Shown: positions 19,469 through 28,353 of the stretch, one piece after another
How positions within the stretch are numbered: the first letter of the stretch is position 1
How the letters are laid out: each line of letters opens with the position of its first letter
NCBI RefSeq assembly: GCF_902702915.1
Contig: NZ_LR738849.1
Span: 992,001-1,056,000, forward strand
Direction: 5' to 3'
Origin: Desulfovibrio sp. 86
Lineage (GTDB): Bacteria > Desulfobacterota > Desulfovibrionia > Desulfovibrionales > Desulfovibrionaceae
Length of the DNA stretch: 64,000 nucleotides
The notes under the pieces: model-generated
The model's database searches: none
Seen by the model: the letters and a program-made list of their open reading frames with translations, nothing else
Told to the model about the DNA's origin: nothing
Made by a program: the position numbers and the translations under genes

Positions 19469-19504
19469 ACGGCGCTGCCCGTGCAGGTCGCCTGCTCTCA
19501 AAAC

Positions 19505-20704
19505 TTACATGGCGGCCTTGTAGATGGCGGCCACGGCTGCGTCTGTCATGGTACGGGGGTTGGTAAGGCCGCAGGCGTCCTTCTGCGCATTGGCCGTCAT
19601 GATGGGGATATCTTCTTCCTTCACGTCCTTGCCGTACTTCTTGCCAAGAGCCTTAAGGCCAGCAGGAATGCCCACGTCCTGAGACAGGGTATTGATGGCG
19701 GCAATGGCCTTTTTGGAAGCTTCATCAGCGCTCAGGCCATCGGTGATCTCGCCAAGAATGCGAGCGATGCGGCCAAAGCGACGACGGGTGGCGATGCGGT
19801 TGTATTCACTGACGTACGGCAGAAGAATGGCGTTGCATTCGCCATGGGGCAGGTCATAGAAGCCGCCCAACTGGTGCGCCATGGCGTGAACATGACCAAG
19901 GCTGGCGTTGTTAAAGGCCATACCGGCCAGATACTGGGCGTAGCACATGCCTTCACGGGCTTCCTTGTCCTGACCGTTGGCAACCGCGCGGCGCAGATAA
20001 CGGTTGATAAATTCCATGGCCTTTTCGGCGCAGGCATCGGTCATGGGAGTGGCGGCAGTGGAAACATAGGCTTCAACAGCGTGCGTCAGGGCGTCCATAC
20101 CGGTGGCCGCGGTAAGGGCCGGGGGCATGCCCATCATGAGCAGGGGATCGTCAATGGCGACGCCAGGAGTGCAGCGCCAGTCAACAATGGCCATCTTCAC
20201 CTTGCGGGACGTGTCGGTGATAATACAGAACCGGGTCATTTCAGAAGCGGTACCTGCGGTGGTGTTGACGGCCACGTAGGGCGGGAAGGGCTTGGAGGAC
20301 TTGTCCACGCCTTCGTAATCATGAATCTTGCCACCGTTGCCAGCGAGAAAACCCACGCCCTTGCCGCAGTCATGCGAGCTGCCGCCGCCAAGGGTGATGA
20401 TGCTGTCGCATTTTTCCTTTTTGTACATGGCAAAGGCGGCGTCCACATTCTTGTCGGTGGGATTGGGCACAGTCTGGTCAAAAATGGCGTATTTCATCTT
20501 TGCGGCATCAAGAACGCCGGCAATCTGCTTCAGAATGCCAGCCTTGACGATGCCCTGGTCAGTAACGATCAGGGGCTTGGTGCCGCCGATGTTCTTAAGG
20601 CGAGCGGGAATCTCCTTGGAACATCCCTCACCCACAAGAGTAACATTGGGAATGAAGAAGGAAGTGATCTGGCCCATGTGCATGCTCTTAAGCTCAGTAC
20701 TCAT
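19505..20704 (-). CDS. adh: Iron-containing alcohol dehydrogenase
   Basis: A 399-residue group III (Fe-type) NAD-dependent alcohol dehydrogenase. Features are the GGGSSHDCGKG nucleotide-binding loop, NTTAGTASEMTRF, and metal ligands in GMDALTHAVEAY and HAMAHQLGGFYDLPHGECNA. In Desulfovibrio such enzymes oxidise ethanol and other short alcohols to feed sulfate reduction and are often abundant. ATG 20704 has AGGAG eight bases upstream. The 230-bp upstream region is AT-rich and holds a candidate sigma-54 promoter with two upstream dyads, suggesting activator control; the gene is monocistronic, closed by the 19423-19468 terminator. Confidence 0.95.
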   Translation of the reverse strand: MSTELKSMHMGQITSFFIPNVTLVGEGCSKEIPARLKNIGGTKPLIVTDQGIVKAGILKQIAGVLDAAKMKYAIFDQTVPNPTDKNVDAAFAMYKKEKCDSIITLGGGSSHDCGKGVGFLAGNGGKIHDYEGVDKSSKPFPPYVAVNTTAGTASEMTRFCIITDTSRKVKMAIVDWRCTPGVAIDDPLLMMGMPPALTAATGMDALTHAVEAYVSTAATPMTDACAEKAMEFINRYLRRAVANGQDKEAREGMCYAQYLAGMAFNNASLGHVHAMAHQLGGFYDLPHGECNAILLPYVSEYNRIATRRRFGRIARILGEITDGLSADEASKKAIAAINTLSQDVGIPAGLKALGKKYGKDVKEEDIPIMTANAQKDACGLTNPRTMTDAAVAAIYKAAM

Positions 20705-20796
20705 AGCGACTCCTGGCGTTATGCGAGCACAACATACTTAAGTTACTTAATGTATGTGCCGCAGTGATAAGAAAGCGTCCTTTATGGAGACAGTAC

Positions 20797-20813
20797 AGCA
20801 TAGAAAAATCCAT
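20797..20813 (-). promoter_or_regulatory. Candidate sigma-54 promoter for adh
   Basis: On the minus strand TGGATTTTTCTATGCT keeps the invariant GG and GC with exactly ten bases between them, as sigma-54 requires (-24 GG at 20811-20810, -12 GC at 20799-20798), about 95 bp before the start codon. The flanking consensus bases are only partly matched. Confidence 0.5.
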
Positions 20814-20872
20814 TGCAATAGCTGCAGAGCGTAACTACCAAACCTTTTAAATTATTTTTTGCTTTATTGTAT

Positions 20873-20890
20873 ATGTTCTTTTTTACACAG
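20873..20890 (-). promoter_or_regulatory. Upstream dyad 2, putative activator site
   Basis: On the minus strand CTGTGTAAAAAAGAACAT is a weaker copy of the dyad at 20902-20919, same orientation, centres 29 bp apart. Confidence 0.45.
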
Positions 20891-20901
20891 CTAGATACAT
20901 T

Positions 20902-20919
20902 TTGTTCTTTTTTGCACAA
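20902..20919 (-). promoter_or_regulatory. Upstream dyad 1, putative activator site
   Basis: On the minus strand TTGTGCAAAAAAGAACAA fits TTGTnC-N6-GnACAA with fully symmetric ends. It lies ~100 bp before the candidate -24 element, where sigma-54 enhancer-binding proteins usually bind. Confidence 0.5.
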
Positions 20920-21513
20920 TACAACATTGTTTGAGTGTTCACCCAAAAAATAAAACCGTGAAGACTAAACGCCTATCAGGCTGGGCCTATTGGCAAAACA
21001 GGCCTTCCCCGGCTCTTGAGCGTCAATGGCAAAAAAACAATAGCAGGCACAAAGGGATTCGGGCCTCGTACGCCCGAATCCGCACGACGCCGCATTGCAA
21101 CTTCCCAGTGTCACTACGCGGAAAATATGGCGTACCGTTGGGAATATACATTCACAAAAGAGACGCCATGCCTGTCACGTCATTTACTTGCGTAAGCAAG
21201 GAGCAGAACTGCTTTCAGGAAGATATGCAGGCAAATGTCGCGGCTGCGCCCACGCTGCGCTGAATTGCCGGCAACATCCGCTGGGCGTCAAAGGAGTTCG
21301 CCCACACTGGCAGGCGCGCCGCGAAGCGTAATGGGCGTTTATCCGTGTGATTGCATGCAAAAAAGGATGTTTGACGCTCTGGGAATGGTCATTGACAGAG
21401 GGGGATCAGCTCTGACGGTCGCAGCCTGACTGCGAAGTGCAAGGCAAACAGCGAGCTCGGCACATCCGCAACGTGCACCCGCGCGGGCAGCAGATTATGG
21501 TCGCGCGCAGCAT
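20920..21513. other. Intergenic, no gene recognised
   Basis: About 600 bp upstream of adh and downstream of the large membrane protein. ORFs of up to ~110 codons exist but have no ribosome sites, no family resemblance and poor codon character, so none is called. No RNA family recognised. Confidence 0.4.
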
Positions 21514-21552
21514 TAGAGCACGTGACCTTTTTCAAAGGCAACATGCTCTATA
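21514..21552. repeat. Stand-alone TTAGAGCA palindromic module
   Basis: ATTAGAGCACGTGACC and CAACATGCTCTATAAT bracket a TTTTTCAAAGG centre; the ~39-bp unit is the same module fused to repeat A at 17382 and to repeat D at 24878-24916. Confidence 0.75.
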
Positions 21553-21558
21553 ATGAAA

Positions 21559-21627
21559 GTTTTAGGGGGTGGGGGCGTGGGGAAGGAGACCCTTTTGCAA
21601 AAGGGTCCCTCCCCCACAAGGTCTTTC
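21559..21627 (+). repeat. Repeat B, copy 2 (forward)
   Basis: GTTTTAGGGGGTGGGGGCG, then GGAGACCCTTTTGCAAAAG and GGTCCCTCCCCCACAA. It lies just past the 3' end of the large membrane protein gene, where it could end that transcript. Confidence 0.88.
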
Positions 21628-21642
21628 AATAAAAAACGAACC

Positions 21643-24600
21643 TTAACGCTGCCCGCCCGGCTCCTTCATCTTGCCGGGTCTGCACATGCGGCTCAGGCTC
21701 CGCAGGTAGGCTTTGCGTTTGTCCAGAAAGAAGGCCAGAGGCCGGGAAAAATTGCGTCCCAGCAGGCCGTCCACCAGAAGCTGGCTGATCTCGCGCTCAC
21801 GGGTCAGCACAAGCTGCGATCGCGCCAGCACATTGCGGTCAGCTTCGGGCATGGCGCGCGCTACCTGCCGAAAAGCGTCTTGCGCCCGTGGCTGGTAGAA
21901 CCAGATATACATAAGGTCAAGGGCATTGACGATAAAGGCCTTTTCCAGTTCCTTGCCCTTGATGCCTCCGCTGCCCTGGAGCCCCCCCGGACGCGCCAGT
22001 TTGATGAGGGCGTCTTCATGCGGGAAAAGCAGTTCCAGCCGCGTATAGCAGTCAAAGAGATTGTTAAGCTTGCTTTTGTAGTCCCAGCGGCGCATGCGCA
22101 GGTTCACCTGACTGTCTGCATAGCCTTCAATGAGGGCTGCCACCGTGTCTGAAGCCATCTTTGACACCACCGCCGCGCTGGGCACCAGATAGATTTCCGG
22201 ATTAAGCACGCCGAGCCCTTCAAGGCCATACTGCAGCATGTAGCCGTAGACGGACGACACGGGAATGGCCAGGGCGCTGCGGAAGAGGTTGCCGATGGCG
22301 GCCTCCTTGGGAAAACCGCGAAAGACGTTGTGCGCGCAGATGTAGAAGCCGTTGATAATGTTCAGAACCGTAAAGACGGTCCAGGGATTATGGGCCACGG
22401 TGATGCCCATGGTCCTGTCCAGCAGCCATACGCGCACCATCACTTCCAGCAGCAGCACGGAGATGCCCGTATACATGAGCGAGTCGCACAAGCGGCTTAT
22501 GCTGACCTGATCCTTCCAGTGCAGGAGGGTATCGCGCGTGGCCCCCTTGGCGGCCAGCACCATCTGCATCACGTTGCGCACGCCCGTAATGCCGAACCAT
22601 ATGAAGGTGCCGCCCCAGGCGAGCACCCACCAGTCCTGGGTGTACAGAAAGGAGAAAAAGGCGGGCACAAAGCCCAGCAACACCTTGAGCAAGTTGCAGA
22701 ATGAACTGTTCAGATAGGCGAAACCGGGCCGCCCCGGATCGACCTGCTGCTTTTTGCCAAGCAAGTTATTGCCCGTGGTCGTACTGAGGCCGCCAAGATT
22801 GATGACGTTGCCCTGGTTGCACACCCGAAAATCTTCGCTGGCGGTCTTCCAGGTCTTGCGGCGCTCCAGGCCCAGGTGCCGGCAGCCGGGCAGCCAGTGC
22901 AGACAGGCGGCCAGCCGCTGCCAGGACGAGGGATTACGGGGCTTGGCGTAGCTGTAAACTTCCTCCACCGGCGAACAGATGGGGATTTCAAACTGCTGCT
23001 GTCCCCTGCCCTTGTGCGCCGTAAAGCGCCCCTTGGGCAGGGTATCCTTGATGACAAATCCCATGCCGTAGGTAATGCGGCTGGCGGAGCTTGTGCCAAG
23101 GCGCGAGCCCAGGGGCTTGTGGCGGTAGTGCTCCCACAGCTTGGGCACGTTGTGCAGTATGTCGCGAAATTTGGCGGCCCTTTCTTCGTCCACGGTGCGC
23201 ATGCGCCGCGCCATCTGGCGTATCATCTGCTTTACGCGGGGGCCGAGCCCTTCATTGAAGGCCTGCTGCAATTCGCTGATGGGTTTGAGGTTGGCTTGCT
23301 GCCGCTCCATCCAGCTCTTCATGTTGAAGATTTCCAGATGGGTAATATTGCCCTTGGCATCCCACAAAAGCTCGGCCACGTCCTCAACGCTCAGGCCCGA
23401 AGTGCAGAGCACCAGACGGTAGCCCGGCGTAAGCTCCGCCAGCTCGCGGGTAAGCTCGAACAGGGAAAGCCGCATGAGGTGGGGCATCTCTTCCGGAGGC
23501 GGCGGACTGTCCAGATCGGGCAGTTCAGGATGCAGGGCGGCGGAAAGCCATTCCTCGGCTATATGCTCGGGCCCCATACGCTCAAGAACCGCCAGTTCGG
23601 CGCGTGAAACGGCGTCGTCAATCTCGGCGAGCCTGGCGGCGCGCTGGCGCAGGGCTGGCTGCACATGGCGGTGCAGGCCTTCAGCCAGATGCAGGCTGCT
23701 GGCCTGGCCTCGGCCCACGAAACGCAAAAACTCGTCTGCCGACAGTTCGGGTATTTCCACCCCCCAGGCGGCTTCCATCTTGGGGCGCTGGTGCTCATTC
23801 CACAACGCAAGGCAGTGCAGGACGCGATCACGTCGCCAGCGCAGCACTTCGCGGCCGCGCTTCATCATTTCCGCCACCTTGGGGCTGTGCAGAAACTCCA
23901 GAAAATCTTCGTGCGAACTGAAGCCGCGCGGTATCCAGAACACGCTTACAAAGCGCCCGTAAAAAGGCACCTGAAATTCCAGGCCAATACGCACGGCAAT
24001 GCCCGTAATTTCGGCTGCGCGCAGAATTTCGCGCGCGGCGTCGGGCTGCACCCAGTACTCATAGGCCACAGTGAGCGAACGCAGCCCCTTGATCCAGGCG
24101 TCCATGATGAGATGCGTCGGGGTTTTGCGGCCCTTGGTATTGGCATCGTACACATGGTCGTCAAAGGCGATCTGGTTCCATGCCTCTGGCATTTCCGGCA
24201 GATGATACCGCGCCAGCATGCGGCGGACAACGCGCGGCGTGCCCTGCACCGTCCGGCGGAAGTCGTGCGCCAGCTTGAGCTGCTCCAGGGTGTTGTCGTG
24301 AGCGCGCACAATGCTTTTCATGATCTGCATGAGCACGCGCGCCGTATTGCGGCGCAGCATCGAATGCGCGCTGTTGAGCACCTCGTCATACAGGGTTTGC
24401 AGGGCCAGCAGGCGGTCTCTGGCCTGGGTGCGCCCCACCTGAAGATTGCGCAGCAGGTTGATGACGGCATAGGCCATGCGTGAAACCGGAGTGGCGACGA
24501 GTTCCTTGATGCCATGCGGGTGCAGGCTGGGGTCAAAAAGACTGTTATCCGAAGGTTTGTTATCGGATTCCAGAATGCGGTTGACAAGCACAAGGATATC

Positions 24601-24645
24601 CCTGTCCTGCTTGTCAAAATAAATGCCACGCCGTACGAAACTCAC
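21643..24645 (-). CDS. Large membrane protein with PHP-like N-terminal region, function unknown
   Basis: A 1000-residue protein of no family I can name with certainty. Residues ~130-250 resemble a PHP-type (metal-dependent phosphoesterase) fragment (AWIKGLRSLTVAYEYW and EITGIAVRIGLEF), but the clustered His motifs of active PHP enzymes are absent. Residues ~260-570 are soluble, rich in Arg and Leu. Residues ~600-830 hold about six hydrophobic segments beginning after the N-x-G-G-L-S-T-T-T-G-N-N motif; a basic soluble tail follows. GTG 24645 has AAGGAG eight bases upstream; an ATG three bases after the site reads only ATG GCG TGA. Codon use is like its neighbours. It is probably monocistronic. 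Confidence 0.75.
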   Translation of the reverse strand: MSFVRRGIYFDKQDRDILVLVNRILESDNKPSDNSLFDPSLHPHGIKELVATPVSRMAYAVINLLRNLQVGRTQARDRLLALQTLYDEVLNSAHSMLRRNTARVLMQIMKSIVRAHDNTLEQLKLAHDFRRTVQGTPRVVRRMLARYHLPEMPEAWNQIAFDDHVYDANTKGRKTPTHLIMDAWIKGLRSLTVAYEYWVQPDAAREILRAAEITGIAVRIGLEFQVPFYGRFVSVFWIPRGFSSHEDFLEFLHSPKVAEMMKRGREVLRWRRDRVLHCLALWNEHQRPKMEAAWGVEIPELSADEFLRFVGRGQASSLHLAEGLHRHVQPALRQRAARLAEIDDAVSRAELAVLERMGPEHIAEEWLSAALHPELPDLDSPPPPEEMPHLMRLSLFELTRELAELTPGYRLVLCTSGLSVEDVAELLWDAKGNITHLEIFNMKSWMERQQANLKPISELQQAFNEGLGPRVKQMIRQMARRMRTVDEERAAKFRDILHNVPKLWEHYRHKPLGSRLGTSSASRITYGMGFVIKDTLPKGRFTAHKGRGQQQFEIPICSPVEEVYSYAKPRNPSSWQRLAACLHWLPGCRHLGLERRKTWKTASEDFRVCNQGNVINLGGLSTTTGNNLLGKKQQVDPGRPGFAYLNSSFCNLLKVLLGFVPAFFSFLYTQDWWVLAWGGTFIWFGITGVRNVMQMVLAAKGATRDTLLHWKDQVSISRLCDSLMYTGISVLLLEVMVRVWLLDRTMGITVAHNPWTVFTVLNIINGFYICAHNVFRGFPKEAAIGNLFRSALAIPVSSVYGYMLQYGLEGLGVLNPEIYLVPSAAVVSKMASDTVAALIEGYADSQVNLRMRRWDYKSKLNNLFDCYTRLELLFPHEDALIKLARPGGLQGSGGIKGKELEKAFIVNALDLMYIWFYQPRAQDAFRQVARAMPEADRNVLARSQLVLTREREISQLLVDGLLGRNFSRPLAFFLDKRKAYLRSLSRMCRPGKMKEPGGQR

Positions 24646-25360
24646 GCCATATGCTCCTTGCTAAAAACCGCCTGACGGCGGTTGGAATAAACCATCTGCA
24701 ACAGTACCGCGCACCGCCGCTCACGTCAAATACCCGATCTCTGAACGGTTTTGGCTCTGGAGCATTTTCGCATTGGGAATATCCATTCTCGCGGCAGCCG
24801 TTGCCCGCTCCTGCGGGCTTGCCTGAACCGTTGGCGGGAACCGCCTTACGGGGCAGGACAGCATCGCTAGTGCAGCGTTAGAGCATGTACATTTTTTCAA
24901 AGTTACAAGGCTCTAAACGCCCTTGAGCCCGCCTGCGCGGGACGGCAGGGCAAGCCGCAGGCGCGCCCGGCTGGAGAACAAAAAAACGTCAGCAGGGCAA
25001 GGCAGCCAACAAAGCACGAGGAAGCGTGTAAGAAGTCGGGGAAACACAGGAGACGTCGGAAAAAACGGGAGAGCCCGGGCAGAGGCCCGACAGAGGGAGA
25101 CAATACTGCGGCCCTGATAAAATTGGGGGACGAGCCGCCGGATGCTACAGCCCGTCCCCCGGTTGCCCTGAGGCAACCCGGACACACCCCGGCCATCGCG
25201 TCCCGCCGGTTCCGGGACTGAAAGCACGGTTGGCGACTGCCTGGCAAAAGACAATCCCCTGTGGTCCGCAAGAAAAACGCCTGATCACGCCGGTAAAACA
25301 ATTGCCTGGCGCCATGCCGTGGCTCCTGCCGTGTGGCATAGCGCCAACCGAATCCTGCCG
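24646..25360. other. Intergenic with repeat D and hairpins
   Basis: Besides repeat D (24758-24916) this 715-bp gap contains GC-rich DNA with an imperfect stem at 25124-25160 (GGGGGACG / CGTCCCCC) and GGTTGCC/GGCAACC at 25162-25179, about 200 bp past hydG. These could end the hydG transcript. Small ORFs here are not convincing. Confidence 0.45.
24758..24916 (+). repeat. Repeat D, copy 1 (fused to TTAGAGCA module)
   Basis: Starts TGGAGCATTTTCGCATTGGG, includes CTCGCGGCAGCCGTTGCCCG and a CTCCTGCGGG hairpin, and ends in the module GTTAGAGCATG ... GGCTCTAA. Confidence 0.82.
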
Positions 25361-26752
25361 TCAGATAAACTCGTCCATACAGCCAGCCCGCACTTTTTTG
25401 AGCAGACGATCCGCCGCGCCGCGCTCATGCAGGGACATTCTGCCCAGCTTTTCTTCCAGCAGGCGTTCGCCCTGGATGCGTGTATAGGGAGTGGCGTAAT
25501 GCAGCAAAAATTCCATAAACGACGCCGCCGAATTGGGGCCACACTGCCCCTTCATGCCGCACTCGCGCACCATGGCAAGGAACTCCTCGCCCCTGCGGCC
25601 CAGACGCGGACACGCCGCGCAAAACGACGGCAAATGGCGCGCGTCTTCAAGCAGAAAGCGCACCACTTCATCCACATGGCAATCCTCGCCCAGGGGGAAG
25701 GGCACCTGCTGCCCGGGGGCCACGGTCCATCCTCCATAGGGGTTGGCCACACTGCCCGTGAGCAGTTGCGAGGCTCCGGCGCCACAGCCGTCGCGCCAGA
25801 GTCCGGCAGGTTCCTTTGTGGTCAGGATGACGCCCGCATAGGGCAAAGCCAGTCTGGCCAGGGCCACGCACCGCAGGTAGTTGGCATCGCTCACCGGATA
25901 GGGCGCGCTCATGAGGCTGCCGGGGGCGGGACGCATCCTGTGCAGGCTTACGGTACGGCACCCCATATCATACACGCGCTCAAGATGCTGCGCGTGCTGC
26001 GCAAGGGCGAGCAGGTCAAACTGCCATGGCCCAAGGCCCAGCAGAATGCCCATGCCCACATCGGGCACGCCTGCCGCAAAGGCCGAATCGGGAGCGGCAA
26101 GGCGCTTTGCGTAGTTGCTTTTCGGGCCCGACACATGGGCCGCGCGATAGCTGGCCTCGTGGTAGGTGTCCTGATAGATGAGGACAGTGCCCACATAGGC
26201 GTCCAGAAGCACCTGGTACTGGCTGCTTTCCAGCGGCCCCACGTTGACGTTGACGCTGTGGATTTCACCCACACCGTCAAAAAGCGTATAGAGAATGCTT
26301 ATGGCCTCGGCCAGGTAGTCCACATCGGCGTTGGGCAACTGCCCGCTGACCAGGAATATGCGTTTGTGCCCCTGGCGGATAAGCTTCAGCGCCGCCTCGC
26401 GCATCTCCGGCGAGGTCATGTACTTGCGTTCCACAAGCCCGTTGTCCCGCCGGTTGGAACAGTACAAACACTCGCTGCCGCAATGGTTGGAAAGGTGCAG
26501 CGGCGCGGAAAGCACCATGCGGTCGCCATAGACCTTCTGCTTGACCTCGTCCGCCACGGCAAGAATGCGCTCATGCCCCACCGGATCATCAACGCGCATG
26601 AGAGCGACGATTTCATCCTGGTTGAGGGCCTCCATCCGCATGGATTTATCCAGAATATCGCGAAGCTCGATGGCGTCTGGAGCCTTTTGCCGGGTCAAGG
26701 CCTTTTCAATCGCGGCCACATCAAACCATAGGGGCAATGATTCCGCAGACAT
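25361..26752 (-). CDS. hydG: HydG, [FeFe]-hydrogenase H-cluster maturase (radical SAM)
   Basis: HydG splits tyrosine to make the CO and cyanide ligands of the H-cluster. The 463-residue protein has the radical SAM motif CGSECLYC (Cys91, 95, 98), the family's LSNHCGSEC context, a ThiH-like barrel, and the C-terminal second cluster site CAACPRLG ... GMKGQCGPN. The start at 26752 (MSAESLPLW) is preferred because GAGAGGG lies eight bases upstream; an ATG seven codons earlier lacks a site. HydE, HydF and the hydrogenase are not next to it. A Rex-like imperfect palindrome lies ~80 bp upstream. Confidence 0.95.
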   Translation of the reverse strand: MSAESLPLWFDVAAIEKALTRQKAPDAIELRDILDKSMRMEALNQDEIVALMRVDDPVGHERILAVADEVKQKVYGDRMVLSAPLHLSNHCGSECLYCSNRRDNGLVERKYMTSPEMREAALKLIRQGHKRIFLVSGQLPNADVDYLAEAISILYTLFDGVGEIHSVNVNVGPLESSQYQVLLDAYVGTVLIYQDTYHEASYRAAHVSGPKSNYAKRLAAPDSAFAAGVPDVGMGILLGLGPWQFDLLALAQHAQHLERVYDMGCRTVSLHRMRPAPGSLMSAPYPVSDANYLRCVALARLALPYAGVILTTKEPAGLWRDGCGAGASQLLTGSVANPYGGWTVAPGQQVPFPLGEDCHVDEVVRFLLEDARHLPSFCAACPRLGRRGEEFLAMVRECGMKGQCGPNSAASFMEFLLHYATPYTRIQGERLLEEKLGRMSLHERGAADRLLKKVRAGCMDEFI

Positions 26753-26829
26753 GCTGTTCACCCTCTCGTCCATTTCACAAAAATGTCTGTTTGAAAATTT
26801 TCTTTATACACTTGCTGTCGATGATTTGA

Positions 26830-26847
26830 TTGTCCAATATTTCACAT
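26830..26847 (-). promoter_or_regulatory. Weak Rex-like palindrome upstream of hydG
   Basis: On the minus strand ATGTGAAATATTGGACAA matches 11 of 14 defined bases of the general Rex box TTGTGAA-N4-TTCACAA. Rex senses NADH/NAD+ and often controls fermentation and hydrogen genes. Match is imperfect in one arm. Confidence 0.25.
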
Positions 26848-27058
26848 TGTACTGTCAAGAAAGAACTTCAAATATTTTACAACCGCACCTGCAGCCACCG
26901 CCCAAAAATTGCGCGCAAAAGCGCGCATGCCACTGCTGGTTGAATATCCGCAAGCCAGATGAACCTGCGCCATTTCCTTTGCGTGTCCGGGTATTGCGGG
27001 CTGCGGCACGCGGGCGTATGCTTGCCGCCCGGCCGTTTGTCCCCATTACGTGTTTAAG
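26848..27058. other. Divergent intergenic region between hydG and the BMP gene
   Basis: AT-rich near hydG (26760-26880), then GC-richer up to repeat C. Promoters in both directions are expected; none could be pinned down. Confidence 0.35.
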
Positions 27059-27208
27059 GGAAACGCTGATTTATTCCGTTTGGCGGCGTTGCTTCACTTT
27101 TTTTGAGACAGTCGAAAACGGAAGAGTCCACTCCTGCTTCAAAAAAAGAGCGCGCCATGCCAAACGAAACAACTGCGCGTTTCCAGGAGCCTCTTAAATC
27201 AATGTTCC
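27059..27208 (+). repeat. Repeat C (MITE-like), copy 2
   Basis: Starts GGAAACGCTGATTTATTCC and ends CTTAAATCAATGTTCC, 150 bp like copy 1. TAAG precedes the left end and TAAG follows the right end, a possible 4-bp target duplication. The right copy supplies part of the ribosome site (AAGGA) of the BMP gene. Confidence 0.85.
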
Positions 27209-27223
27209 TAAGGAATACCGCCC

Positions 27224-28312
27224 ATGCGCCACAGTGAATCGCCTTTTGTTCCGTCCCCCGTCTTTTTCCTGCTCTGCCTCATACTGCTGGCCCTCTGCGC
27301 CACAAGCTCCCCATACGCGGCGGAAACGGCCACTGCCGCCGGCGGGCATCCGCTGCGCGTGGCCCTGCTGCTGGAACATCCCGGCGGTGACGGCGGCTGG
27401 AACGACGCCCTGCTGCGCGGCCTTGAACGGGCACGGCAACTGCCTGTTGCCGCCGAAGTTCTGGTGGCTCCGGCCCAGGCCGACACCGCCGCCATCCAGG
27501 AATTTTTCCGCAATGCCGCTTCCAGCCATGATCTCGTGCTGGTGGCTTCTGACCGGCTGCACGAAGCCCTGCGCAACAATGCCGCCAACTACCGGCGAAC
27601 CCTGTTTGGCTGCATTGATGCGGGCATACGCGCGCCCAACATCATGTGCATAACCTTTGCCGACGAGCAGGCAGCCTATCTTGCCGGAGCGGCGGCGGCC
27701 ATGATCACGACGCAGACATCCCTGCCCGGCATCAATGCCGACAGAACCATCGGCTGGCTGTCAGGGCAAGACGTGCCCGCCATGCGCTCCCTGCTCAACG
27801 GCTTCGTGGAGGGCGCGCGCCTTGTGGACCCGGAGGTGCGCGTCATCAACCGGATCACGGGCTCCTTCACGGACGCTGCCGCCGGGGGAAAGGCCGCCAG
27901 CGAACTGCTGGATCAGGGCGCGGACATTCTGGTGCTGGCCAGCGGGCTCGGCAACGGGCCAGCCCTGGAAGAAGCCGCCAAACGTGGCGCGTATGTCATA
28001 GGGCTTGACGGAAACCAGGACGGCAGACTGCCGGGGCGCGTGATCACCTCCATTGTCAAAAAGGCTGACGACGCCGTGTATGACCTGGTGGCCGCCGCCG
28101 CTTCGGGCAACTTCAAGGGCAAGGAAATCCTCGTACGCGACCTCAAGAACGGCGGCGTGGACATCACGGATATGGGACCATTCCGCACATGGGCGGGCAA
28201 AAATGTTCCGGCAGGCATGGACCGCAGGCTGCGCGAACTGCGCGGCGAACTGGAGAACGGCGGCATCCGCCTGAAATCCCTGCGCGAAAGAACACTCTGC
28301 GACTGCCTGTAG
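27224..28312 (+). CDS. BMP-family (Med/PnrA-like) periplasmic binding protein
   Basis: A 362-residue exported protein with an N-terminal signal (hydrophobic residues ~12-28, cleavage after ...SSPYAAE). The mature part follows the basic membrane protein fold: GGWNDALLRGLERA, FADEQAAYLAGAAAAM, IGWLSGQD, INRITGSFTDAAAGGKAASELLDQGADIL and GLDGNQDG. Relatives bind nucleosides or thiamine-like ligands for ABC uptake or act as sensors. No lipobox cysteine is present at the cleavage site. No ABC permease or ATPase follows; the next gene, 41 bp on, is an MFS transporter, an odd pairing. Confidence 0.83.
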   Translation: MRHSESPFVPSPVFFLLCLILLALCATSSPYAAETATAAGGHPLRVALLLEHPGGDGGWNDALLRGLERARQLPVAAEVLVAPAQADTAAIQEFFRNAASSHDLVLVASDRLHEALRNNAANYRRTLFGCIDAGIRAPNIMCITFADEQAAYLAGAAAAMITTQTSLPGINADRTIGWLSGQDVPAMRSLLNGFVEGARLVDPEVRVINRITGSFTDAAAGGKAASELLDQGADILVLASGLGNGPALEEAAKRGAYVIGLDGNQDGRLPGRVITSIVKKADDAVYDLVAAAASGNFKGKEILVRDLKNGGVDITDMGPFRTWAGKNVPAGMDRRLRELRGELENGGIRLKSLRERTLCDCL

Positions 28313-28353
28313 CGTGACGCCGCGCAAGGACGCGGCGACCCCGGAGAATTCTG

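Noticed and set aside
20931..21263. A 110-codon plus-strand ORF upstream of adh.
   Set aside because: No ribosome site, no ATG at its beginning, composition unlike real genes here, and it overlaps the putative enhancer region.
24634..24645. A two-codon ORF ATG GCG TGA just before the GTG start of the 1000-residue protein, looking like a leader mini-cistron.
   Set aside because: The ATG is only three bases from AAGGAG whereas the GTG is at the ideal eight, so the ATG is probably chance.
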